Notes: generated by a model not told the origin, from the sequence alone. Counted from the stretch's first letter, positions 1 to 5,467 are shown. The stretch: DNA of 5,521 nucleotides from an uncultured Porphyromonadaceae bacterium (GCA_947177595.1 CAMWUZ010000126.1:1-5521); one strand, 5' to 3'. Numbers and translations: made by a program.

Positions 1-183
1 CTTATAGTATCACTCACATCATTTACAGTGATTCTTTTAAGCTACAGTTCGGTAAGACCCTTTGCAATCTTCCCGAAATGGAGCACAGTGCGCCGCGTTA
101 TCAAACACTTGGTAAGAACTAATAAAGAATATCAAGACCCTCAATTAAAAACGACATTGAGGTTAACGCATTATAATAATTAG
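1..183 (+). CDS. Possible 3' end of an unidentified membrane-protein gene (partial)
   Basis: This frame is open from the first base of the window to a TAG at 181-183, giving about 60 C-terminal residues. The first 20 or so are hydrophobic (LIVSLTSFTVILLSYSSV), which would suit a last transmembrane helix. They are followed by a basic, polar tail (KWSTVRRVIKHLVRTNKEYQ). The other frames here are broken by stops. I do not recognise the family. A 60-codon open frame can arise by chance, and the nearest plus-strand terminator is 178 bases past the stop, which is long for a gene end. It could therefore be a real partial gene, a decayed one, or noise. Confidence 0.3.
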   Translation, partial: LIVSLTSFTVILLSYSSVRPFAIFPKWSTVRRVIKHLVRTNKEYQDPQLKTTLRLTHYNN

Positions 184-360
184 TATGTAAAACTAAACCG
201 ATAAACCCGCGACGTTAATAGTTGATAAGTGGGCAACATGGCTCGTACATACAGCCTCATTCCTCGCCATCCTTGCATTGGTAGTAACGGGTGATATGGA
301 GCGCGGTGTGACCGCAAAATCAAGAAATAGCCAAATATTTTCATTTAAGTTACCTGTTTT
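184..360. other. Gene-poor stretch with a membrane-helix-like open frame
   Basis: No start-to-stop gene is convincing here. One plus-strand frame is open from 197 to the stop at 419-421 and encodes a hydrophobic segment at about 221-295 (DKWATWLVHTASFLAILALV), but it lacks a good start codon. On the minus strand an ATG at 342-344 opens a 52-codon frame (MKIFGYFLILRSHR...) ending at 184. Neither resembles a family I know. The stretch may be the eroded 3' part of the gene that enters at the left edge. Confidence 0.2.
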
Positions 361-410
361 CAGACTTATATCCGGCTTAATGTATCAAACCGGATATAAG
401 TTTGTATTTT
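361..410 (+). terminator. Intrinsic terminator reading rightward, possibly shared with the opposite strand
   Basis: Bases 361-375 pair with 390-404. The core is a perfect 12-bp match (ACTTATATCCGG against CCGGATATAAGT), extended by one G-T and two Watson-Crick pairs, around a 14-base loop. The T-rich run TTTGTATTTT follows on the plus strand. On the minus strand no T-run follows, so termination is best supported rightward. The hairpin also lies 12 bases beyond the stop of the small minus-strand frame ending at 417, as expected for a terminator between convergent genes. Confidence 0.6.
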
Positions 411-416
411 CAGGAA

Positions 417-566
417 TTATATAGTGCGGTTCCGAATCAATTCAATAGCTTCCTTACCGGTAATCCGGTCGATCGCAATTTCAATGACAGTAACAACCTT
501 AAGGAATTTGTTTATTTCAGCAGCGGGGTCTATACCAACACTATATTTTCCGGAGAGTTTCCGCAA
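417..566 (-). CDS. Small open frame of 49 codons, unidentified; possibly the tail of a lost gene
   Basis: A TTG at 564-566 could start a 49-residue protein ending at a TAA (417-419). The frame is open back to a TAA near 582-584, and there is no ATG. The product reads like real protein: KYSVGIDPAAEINKFLKVV, then an amphipathic stretch and a charged end (ITGKEAIELIRNRTI). I do not recognise it. It starts exactly where the SMR pseudogene homology ends, in a different frame, so it may be the 3' end of another gene joined there by a deletion rather than a free-standing small gene. The hairpin at 361-404 just beyond its stop favours a genuine gene end. No Shine-Dalgarno sequence is visible, which is normal in Bacteroidota. 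Confidence 0.27.
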   Translation of the reverse strand: MRKLSGKYSVGIDPAAEINKFLKVVTVIEIAIDRITGKEAIELIRNRTI

Positions 567-589
567 AGCGTTAATTTTTTCTTTTTACA

Positions 590-852
590 CCAAAAATTTG
601 CCGGCTCATAAAAAAGAATATACCGAGCAAAACCGCTCCTACTGCGCCGATGCCCGTCCACACGGGCTAAACAGTTCCAATCGGGAGTTTCTCGGTCGCC
701 TTTGCCATAAGAAACATACTAAGGGCAAGAGCAACAATAAAACCGCTCCACCACCACAGCCGCTCTGTGCCTATTACCGCTTTAGTTTTACCCAGGCAGA
801 AAGTGAATGCTACTTCCATCAACCCTGCAAGAATAAGAATTATCCAGTTCAT
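590..852 (-). pseudogene. Broken SMR (small multidrug resistance, SugE/Gdx-QacE type) transporter gene
   Basis: Intact relatives are proteins of about 105 residues with four helices that work as inner-membrane dimers, exporting guanidinium or quaternary ammonium cations in exchange for protons. The first 61 residues, from the ATG at 850-852, are typical. They include helix 1 with the essential Glu13 (AGLMEVAFTFCLG), helix 2 (WWWSGFIVALALSMFLMAKA) and the start of the LPIGT(A)YAVWTGIG motif. A TAG at 667-669 replaces the conserved Tyr of that motif. The same frame then continues as PVWTGIGAVGAVLLGIFFF. At a run of six A (611-616, plus strand) the frame slips, and EPANFW follows one frame over. 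One missing T would restore the usual FFFYEPANFW. Homology ends at 590, so the end of helix 3 and helix 4 are missing. Three separate lesions make a sequencing error unlikely. Subtype (Gdx or Qac) cannot be decided. Confidence 0.85.
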
Positions 853-891
853 AAGTATGAAGAGTCTATTTGAGGGCTGCAGAAATTTCCG

Positions 892-910
892 GTGTCTCCT
901 TCCAAGACAC
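892..910 (-). promoter_or_regulatory. Short inverted repeat at the expected transcription start of the SMR pseudogene
   Basis: On the minus strand the sequence GTGTCTTGGAAGGAGACAC forms a 6-bp stem (GTGTCT/AGACAC) with a 7-base loop. It starts two bases downstream of the TAACTTTG element, so it spans or follows the predicted +1. It could be an operator or a leader hairpin. The loop does not match the ACGR loops of guanidine-II riboswitches, so I do not call it a riboswitch. Confidence 0.3.
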
Positions 911-912
911 TA

Positions 913-944
913 CAAAGTTACAAACAGTCAGTTATTTTTCACAA
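913..944 (-). promoter_or_regulatory. Bacteroidota-type promoter of the SMR pseudogene
   Basis: On the minus strand a TAACTTTG (913-920) matches the -7 consensus TAnnTTTG. A TTG (942-944) lies 21 bases upstream as the -33 element. Transcription would start near 907, giving a leader of about 55 bases before the ATG at 852. Both elements are intact although the gene they serve is broken. Confidence 0.5.
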
Positions 945-1021
945 TATTGGATTCTATAATCTTAGATAAATATCATTGTAACTTAGAATGGAACATATCA
1001 ATCCAGGAAACGGGGAGTTCT

Positions 1022-1378
1022 TTACATTGCTCCGTATTTCTTTTCAAACAAGTCATAGTGGTCTTCGCCCCATTTCAGCATCGCATCTATGATGGGTATG
1101 AGTGTCATACCGAGAGGAGTTATACGGTATTCCGAGCGAGGGGGTAGTTCGGGATAGATGGTCTTTTCGATTAATCCGTCATCCACCAGTTCTTTCAGCT
1201 GAATGTCCAGAACCCGTGAGGCAGCTTCGGGAAGACGCTTATGAAGCTCACTCGGACGAATAGGTTCACCGGATCGAAGTTCGTCAATAATACATGATTT
1301 CCATTTGGAACCTATGAGGCTCATCGTTAGTCTGAGTGGACAATTTAGATCCACCGGTATCTTTTTTGTATATGCCAT
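1022..1378 (-). CDS. HxlR-family winged-helix transcriptional regulator
   Basis: This 118-residue protein has the family's usual length and layout. Family members are dimeric DNA-binding repressors or activators, many responding to aldehydes, quinones or disulfide stress (YodB, HypR and HxlR of Bacillus). The hallmark CPLRLTMSLIGSKWKSCIIDEL region is at 13-34. The recognition helix lies about 52-66 (AASRVLDIQLKELVDDGLI), and the wing carries the PPRSEYRITPLG motif at 79-90. A C-terminal helix (IIDAMLKWGEDHYDLFEKKY) probably makes the dimer contact. Cys13 occupies the conserved N-terminal cysteine position used for redox or electrophile sensing in YodB and HypR; Cys29 is a second cysteine. The ATG at 1376-1378 is the only start that keeps the whole domain, and the predicted promoter lies so close that the mRNA may be leaderless. 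The divergent neighbour is an NTF2-like gene, its likely target together with itself. The inducing signal is unknown. Confidence 0.93.
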   Translation of the reverse strand: MAYTKKIPVDLNCPLRLTMSLIGSKWKSCIIDELRSGEPIRPSELHKRLPEAASRVLDIQLKELVDDGLIEKTIYPELPPRSEYRITPLGMTLIPIIDAMLKWGEDHYDLFEKKYGAM

Positions 1379-1382
1379 GCGG

Positions 1383-1413
1383 CAAAATTACGGGATTAAA
1401 TTCTGAAAATCAA
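1383..1413 (-). promoter_or_regulatory. Promoter of the hxlR-type gene, apparently leaderless
   Basis: On the minus strand, TAATTTTG (1383-1390) is an exact -7 match to TAnnTTTG. TTG (1411-1413) is the -33 element with 20 bases between them. The -7 element ends only four bases before the start codon (1378), so the transcript should begin at or within a few bases of the ATG. The -33 TTG lies inside the left arm of the operator repeat, which suits autorepression. Confidence 0.6.
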
Positions 1414-1459
1414 GTATGGAATAATTCTTCGGTATATGAATAATTTTTCCGTACTTGAT
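1409..1459. promoter_or_regulatory. Inverted repeat, likely HxlR operator
   Basis: Bases 1409-1421 (ATCAAGTATGGAA) and 1447-1459 (TTCCGTACTTGAT) are 13-base inverted arms with one mismatch and a 25-base spacer, centred on 1434. Each arm contains the -33 TTG of one of the two divergent promoters, so a protein bound to an arm would block RNA polymerase there. The CAAGTA/TACTTG core recalls the TACT...AGTA half-sites reported for YodB-type HxlR regulators, but the spacing differs. That the neighbouring HxlR protein binds here is inference. Confidence 0.55.
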
Positions 1460-1485
1460 ATTTGGTTATGTATGAGGTAATTTTG
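1455..1485 (+). promoter_or_regulatory. Promoter of the NTF2-like gene
   Basis: TTG (1455-1457), 20 bases, then TAATTTTG (1478-1485) match the Bacteroidota -33 and -7 elements. Transcription should start near 1490, leaving an A/T-rich leader of about 20 bases (AATAAATAAAAAC before the ATG) and no Shine-Dalgarno sequence. The -33 lies in the right operator arm. The promoter mirrors the hxlR promoter in sequence and spacing. Confidence 0.65.
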
Positions 1486-1509
1486 CAATCATAATTAATA
1501 AATAAAAAC

Positions 1510-1893
1510 ATGAGAAACGAAATTAAGGAATACGAAGCAGTTGCAAAAGCTGCCGAAAAATTTGTAAAGAGTGTTGCCGAGGGTAACAGCGAGTATGCCA
1601 AAACTCTTTTTACCGATGATGCAGTGTTATTCGGCATCCTCGACGGAGCGGTGGAGCGGGGTTCCATCAAGCAGTTCTATCACAATGTCGATACCGTAGG
1701 AGCAGGCGATGACTTCAATGCCCGTATCGATGTGTTGGCAGTGGAAGAGACCATAGCGGTAGTAAGAGTGCTTGAAGAAAAATGGGGCGGCCGTATTGAC
1801 TTCACCGACTTCCTGCTGCTTCTCAAACTCGATGGGGAATGGAAGTGCGTTGCCAAGGCTTACAATCAAAACTCAAATACCATCAAGGAATAA
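1510..1893 (+). CDS. NTF2-like / putative lumazine-binding family protein
   Basis: The product has 127 residues and no signal peptide or membrane helix, so it is probably cytoplasmic. It has the alpha+beta cone layout of the NTF2-like superfamily. An N-terminal helix pair (EYEAVAKAAEKFVKSVAEGN, about 7-26) leads into LFTDDAVLFGILDG (33-46) and a short helix (GSIKQFYHNV, 51-60). Beta strands follow and end in DFTDFLLLLKLDGEWKCVAKAY (97-118). That ending is typical of the Bacteroidota proteins annotated as Lumazine_bd_2 or nuclear transport factor 2 family. Such folds bind or turn over small molecules, but no substrate can be read from the sequence. The gene is divergent from the HxlR regulator and shares its control region, so it is probably the regulated target. 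A nitroreductase remnant 84 bases downstream on the same strand hints at a former operon handling reactive or aromatic compounds. Codon use resembles the neighbours, with no sign of damage. Confidence 0.85.
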   Translation: MRNEIKEYEAVAKAAEKFVKSVAEGNSEYAKTLFTDDAVLFGILDGAVERGSIKQFYHNVDTVGAGDDFNARIDVLAVEETIAVVRVLEEKWGGRIDFTDFLLLLKLDGEWKCVAKAYNQNSNTIKE

Positions 1894-1977
1894 CTATATA
1901 CTCACCGGGAAATGATAGTGACGATCGGAAGGCTATCAGTAAAATTTACCATGTGAGATAAAAATCAAATTTAACGG

Positions 1978-2037
1978 ATGGAGGGCTTCCTCACCCTTGC
2001 AAGAACGCGCCGTTCAGTGCGCTCTTTCTCTTCCTGA
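1978..2037 (+). pseudogene. N-terminal remnant of a nitroreductase-family gene
   Basis: An ATG at 1978 opens 19 codons reading MEGFLTLARTRRSVRSFSS before a TGA at 2035-2037. The FLxLAxxRRSVRxF pattern is the N-terminus of nitroreductase-family FMN oxidoreductases, where the Arg/Ser/Arg residues bind the FMN phosphate. Intact members have about 170-220 residues. I could not trace the remainder confidently in any frame before the GH84 terminator at 2121. The gene is therefore either deleted after its first 19 codons or this is chance similarity. Its strand and position fit a former second gene of the NTF2-like unit, and HxlR regulators often sit beside nitroreductases. The short match is the main weakness. 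Confidence 0.45.
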
Positions 2038-2109
2038 AATCTATTTCAATATGTACACTTCCATACCGCTTGGGATTTATAGATATTTATAGTTGATGGT
2101 ACTTTAGGG

Positions 2110-2154
2110 TTTATATAAAAATAAGACTGCCGCAGTTAGGTGCGGCAGTCTTAT
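2110..2154 (-). terminator. Intrinsic terminator of the GH84 gene
   Basis: Bases 2121-2134 (ATAAGACTGCCGCA) pair perfectly with 2141-2154 (TGCGGCAGTCTTAT) around a 6-base loop, a 14-bp GC-rich stem. Read on the minus strand, the stem is followed by TTTTATATAAA. It begins about 20 bases past the GH84 stop codon. The stem could also weakly stop transcription coming from the NTF2-like gene. Confidence 0.87.
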
Positions 2155-2174
2155 CAATTTATATGTAAAGGGAT

Positions 2175-4721
2175 TTATTTCTGAATTATTTCGAAAATTC
2201 GGGCAGGACCTTCAATAACGAGGTTACGGGTTTCAGGCGCGAAAGTGATATTGGTGAATGGAGTGTCAATCTTACGCGATTCGATCACAGCGCCTTGGTC
2301 GTTAAGTTGCTTGAGAGTAACATCTCCGGTGAGTGTATCAAGCAGGAATACAGCTGAGTTGGCTTCTTCTTTGCGGCTGAATTTGAGAGCTCCGGCATTG
2401 GAATAAGCTGTCGATGGGTTGTTGTCAAACGCGAGAAGTGCAAGTGCGTTGTTATCGGATGTAATCTTAATACCAATATTATTTTCATTTGCCGGGTTAA
2501 CGCGGAAAGAGCGCACGGCAGCCCAGTTGCTCTTCTTGCTTTCGAGTTTGCGCAGACGCACATAACGGGCTTTCACCGGTTTACCATTCCAATCAATAAC
2601 ATACTGACCTTCGAGTTCATCTGTGAGCGGCAGCCATTCCTTGCCATCAACAGACGCTTCTACTACGGCTTTGTCAAAATAGTCAACATCGTCAACGGAG
2701 TTGCGACCCTGATAAATAGAGACATTTTCAACATCAATAGGCTGACCGAGATCAAGTCCGATCCAGTGACCTGCTCTCTGAGCGTTGCCTGAATGATAGA
2801 AGGTTGTAGTATCGTTGTCAAGCATTAGTTTGCCCATGGGTGATGACAGGTTCTTATATGAACCGATGGGACGATGAATGCCGGGATGTGTGCCTGCAAC
2901 ACTTGTATAGAATGCATAAAGCATACTGTCCATAGCGTTTTCATAGAAGGGCTGGAGTTTCATAGTTCCGATTTTGTGAGCCTGATATGCCTCTATTTCT
3001 TCGGGAGACATAAGATTTCTCACATAAGCAGCCCAGAATTCTGATGGATTTTCTCCCTCAAATATTTTAATGAGATCAAGAGTTCTATTTCCTCTTTCGC
3101 CAAGTTTACCAAACTCTGTGAGCCACGGATTAATCTCAGCAAGAAGGGCTTTGTTGGAAATAGACTGCATCTGCTCAGGCACTTTAACAATGCGGTTAAA
3201 CTCATTGCGGAGCGCCTCAAACTGTGCGGGAGTATAATTATTGTAAGGGAAAGTAGTAGTTTCCCAAGATTCGTCACGGCGATAACCTGTCTGGGTGTCA
3301 GCGGAGTGAATAGCGAAGAGACGATAAGCCTCCGCAGCTTCAGGAGCGATATTCACCAGACCCCGCTCCCAGTTGTCGATAGGATTATAGTCGGCAACAT
3401 TCCAAGCATAGTCTGCAACTCCATACAGAGCCAGTTTGCTTGCTTCGCCGTGCTCCATAGGATTGCTCTCTATACCCGCAACATCTTTAACTGTCAAATT
3501 GGTATCAAGACCATAAACCGGACCTTGCAGAAGGATATTACGACAATAGTCAGTTACGGGGAAGTTCCACCAGAAGAGTGCGGGACGTTTGATTCTTGAA
3601 TTCACAAACTCAAGAGTCGAGGGAGTGAGGTCACTGCACACCACTTTACCGGTCCAGAATACCTCAACATCAGGATTGAGTGTTTCACCATAAACAGCCA
3701 GCTGTCCGGTTGGTTTGGGATTAGCCCAAAGCTCGGTATAGTCAGTAGGACAAATCATAAGGTTAGTCACATCGCCCTTTGCCTTAACAAAGTCATTTGT
3801 GAGATCATTGAGAAGCTGAGTCTGCATCTTTGAATCAGCGCCTTTACCACTGATATCGTCAAAGAAGATAGCAAATGAACGTACACCGAGATCATACATC
3901 ATGCTGAGTTTGCCTACCAAACTATCATAGTCTGCTTTATCCCATCGGATGTCCTGTCCCGGATGGATAGCCCACACAAAATTCACATGATTCTTTTTAC
4001 AAGCAGCAACCAGCTCCTTGATTTTGTTTGCCTGATCCTCGGGATAAGGGAGACGCCAATAGGGTGAGCTGTGGTATGGATCATCTTTCGGACCGAAAAT
4101 ATAGTCGGTCATCTTGTTTTTGCCATAGAAATCAATCAACGACAAGCGGACCTCATGGCTCCAGGGATTACCGTAGAACCCCTCCACTACTCCGCGATAA
4201 GGCAGATCAGGATAGTCATTTATAGCGACAACTGGAAGAGTACCGCCTGCAGCAACGGGACTATCAAGCAACTGACGCAGAGTCTGAAGAGCATAAAATA
4301 CTCCTGATTTATCAAAAGCGGAGATTTTGACACCTGACTTATCTATGTTCAGAGAATATGCGCCTTTCACCGCCTTAACATTGGCTTTAGCTGCTGCTTT
4401 CGCACCATATTCCGCCTTAACTTTCAATCCTGCCGGAGACTTTGGTAGATTCAAGGTTGTGAAGTCTCCGCCAAAATCAGCAAGAAATTTGGCATCCGGC
4501 TTAAATCCCGCCGCAATATTGACGGTACGCGCAGAATCCACAGTAAGCTGATGAGGAGTAGGATTAATGATAATACCCTTATGATCAACCTTGTGACCGG
4601 GTACTTTGAGGAAATCTTGCACCTCTTTGCGCTGTGAGCTGAGGTCAACCTGCGCAGCAACCGGCACGGCAGAGAACGCAACAGCCGCAAAAGCGGAAAT
4701 AAGAATACGATTAAAATTCAT
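2175..4721 (-). CDS. Secreted GH84 beta-N-acetylglucosaminidase (O-GlcNAcase-like hexosaminidase)
   Basis: This 848-residue protein would remove terminal beta-linked GlcNAc from host or dietary glycans by the substrate-assisted mechanism of family GH84, acting in the periplasm or at the cell surface. A signal peptide covers about 1-24 (ends AVPVAAQ, no lipobox Cys). A GH20b-like N-terminal domain spans about 50-170. The catalytic barrel runs about 174-450 and has the residues known from Bacteroides BtGH84: the Gly in GVVEGFYGNPW (177-187), Lys212 in FGPKDDPYH, the catalytic pair Asp288-Asp289 in FFDDISG, Tyr328 in CPTDY, Trp384/Asn386/Asp391 in WWNFPVTDY, and Asn420 in ESNPMEH. A helical domain (about 455-600) and a discoidin/F5-8-type carbohydrate-binding domain (about 615-745) follow. 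About 100 more residues (747-848) make it some 110 longer than my recollection of BtGH84 (about 737). The ATG at 4719-4721 directly precedes the signal peptide. It has its own promoter and terminator and looks intact. Confidence 0.95.
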   Translation of the reverse strand: MNFNRILISAFAAVAFSAVPVAAQVDLSSQRKEVQDFLKVPGHKVDHKGIIINPTPHQLTVDSARTVNIAAGFKPDAKFLADFGGDFTTLNLPKSPAGLKVKAEYGAKAAAKANVKAVKGAYSLNIDKSGVKISAFDKSGVFYALQTLRQLLDSPVAAGGTLPVVAINDYPDLPYRGVVEGFYGNPWSHEVRLSLIDFYGKNKMTDYIFGPKDDPYHSSPYWRLPYPEDQANKIKELVAACKKNHVNFVWAIHPGQDIRWDKADYDSLVGKLSMMYDLGVRSFAIFFDDISGKGADSKMQTQLLNDLTNDFVKAKGDVTNLMICPTDYTELWANPKPTGQLAVYGETLNPDVEVFWTGKVVCSDLTPSTLEFVNSRIKRPALFWWNFPVTDYCRNILLQGPVYGLDTNLTVKDVAGIESNPMEHGEASKLALYGVADYAWNVADYNPIDNWERGLVNIAPEAAEAYRLFAIHSADTQTGYRRDESWETTTFPYNNYTPAQFEALRNEFNRIVKVPEQMQSISNKALLAEINPWLTEFGKLGERGNRTLDLIKIFEGENPSEFWAAYVRNLMSPEEIEAYQAHKIGTMKLQPFYENAMDSMLYAFYTSVAGTHPGIHRPIGSYKNLSSPMGKLMLDNDTTTFYHSGNAQRAGHWIGLDLGQPIDVENVSIYQGRNSVDDVDYFDKAVVEASVDGKEWLPLTDELEGQYVIDWNGKPVKARYVRLRKLESKKSNWAAVRSFRVNPANENNIGIKITSDNNALALLAFDNNPSTAYSNAGALKFSRKEEANSAVFLLDTLTGDVTLKQLNDQGAVIESRKIDTPFTNITFAPETRNLVIEGPARIFEIIQK

Positions 4722-4761
4722 GGTTATATGTATTTATAATTTGAATTGCACGGTTATGCTA

Positions 4762-4792
4762 CAAAGTTACATTTAAAACAATAAAAAAACAA
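4762..4792 (-). promoter_or_regulatory. Promoter of the GH84 gene
   Basis: On the minus strand TTG (4790-4792), 20 bases, then TAACTTTG (4762-4769) match the -33 and -7 consensus. The start would be near 4757, leaving about 35 bases of A/T-rich leader. The spacer includes the T-run of the upstream efp terminator, so the two signals share bases. Confidence 0.6.
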
Positions 4793-4822
4793 GTGTCCGC
4801 AGTTCTTATGAATTGCGGACAC
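4783..4822 (-). terminator. Intrinsic terminator of efp
   Basis: Bases 4793-4805 (GTGTCCGCAGTTC) pair with 4810-4822 (GAATTGCGGACAC) over 13 positions, one of them a G-T, around a TTAT loop. On the minus strand TTGTTTTTTT follows. The stem begins 26 bases beyond the efp stop codon. It separates efp from the GH84 gene transcriptionally. Confidence 0.87.
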
Positions 4823-4848
4823 CCGTAAATACTGTCGTAAAATGTCAA

Positions 4849-5415
4849 TTACGCCTTGATGCGCTCAACATATGAGCCGTCGCGGGTATCGATTTTCACC
4901 TTATCACCGATATTGCAGAAGAGAGGTACACGCACTTCAGCACCGGTTTCAAGAGTAGCGGGCTTCAGAGTGTTTGTGGCAGTGTCACCCTTGATACCGG
5001 GTTCGGTATATGTGATTTCGAGAACCACACTTGTGGGCATTTCGCAAGTAAGGATTGTATCAGACGCAGCGTGAACCATAGCTTCGCAGATGTCACCCTC
5101 CTTGAGGAACTGCACACCTTCGATACTTTCTCCGGGGAGAGCAACCTGCTCAAATGTTTCGGTATGCATGAAGTTGTAGCCCATATCATCCTTGTAGAGA
5201 TACTGGTAGGGACGACGCTCAATGCGAACTTCCTCAACCTTAACACCGCTATTCCAGGTTTTGTCGATTACACGACCGGTCTTAACGTTTTTGAGTTTGG
5301 TACGCACGAAAGCGGGACCTTTACCGGGCTTAACGTGAAGGAACTCAACGATAAAATAGTAGTTGCCATCGATATCGAGGCACATTCCGTTTTTAAAATC
5401 AGCAGTAGTAGCCAT
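4849..5415 (-). CDS. efp: Translation elongation factor P
   Basis: EF-P binds ribosomes stalled at consecutive prolines, between the P and E sites, and promotes peptide bond formation. The 188-residue product has the normal length and three beta-barrel domains: KOW-like (about 4-62), a central OB domain (about 66-125) and a C-terminal OB domain (about 130-186). The C-terminal signature starts at Lys151 (KPATLETGAEVRVPLF) and the protein ends in the typical DTRDGSYVERIKA. The functional loop at 30-34 is PGKGP with Lys32 at the tip, so the protein is of the lysine type and not the arginine (EarP) type. Proline at position 34 resembles the PGKGP loop of actinobacterial EF-P, reported to work without lysine modification. 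Whether this one is modified cannot be read here. The ATG at 5413-5415 matches the family N-terminus and follows an A/T-rich leader. The gene is transcribed alone, with its own promoter and terminator. Confidence 0.98.
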   Translation of the reverse strand: MATTADFKNGMCLDIDGNYYFIVEFLHVKPGKGPAFVRTKLKNVKTGRVIDKTWNSGVKVEEVRIERRPYQYLYKDDMGYNFMHTETFEQVALPGESIEGVQFLKEGDICEAMVHAASDTILTCEMPTSVVLEITYTEPGIKGDTATNTLKPATLETGAEVRVPLFCNIGDKVKIDTRDGSYVERIKA

Positions 5416-5467
5416 AAAAAATATTGTGGTTTCTTATAATAATTTCGTATTGACAGCAAAGCGGTTA

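Noticed and set aside
424..873. Long plus-strand open frame of 149 codons antisense to the SMR pseudogene
   Set aside because: It overlaps clear SMR homology on the other strand, its translation is low in recognisable motifs, and it has no promoter or family resemblance.
853..912. Leader of an SMR transporter gene, where guanidine riboswitches are often found
   Set aside because: The leader is only about 55 bases and its one hairpin has a TGGAAGG loop. It lacks the paired ACGR loops of guanidine-II and is far too short for ykkC guanidine-I.
767..1147. Plus-strand open frame of 126 codons spanning the SMR start, its promoter and the hxlR 3' end
   Set aside because: It crosses three independently supported minus-strand features and resembles no protein family.
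1913..1938. Possible hairpin after the NTF2-like gene (TGATAG/CTATCA)
   Set aside because: The stem is six A/T-rich pairs with a 14-base loop and no T-run follows, so it is not convincing as a terminator.
2033..2092. Frame reading PEIYFNMYTSIPLGIYRYL, reminiscent of the PE...IPLGYP end of nitroreductases
   Set aside because: It is in a different frame from the N-terminal remnant, has very few matching residues and ends without the rest of the motif. An internal deletion joining both ends is possible but too weak to call.
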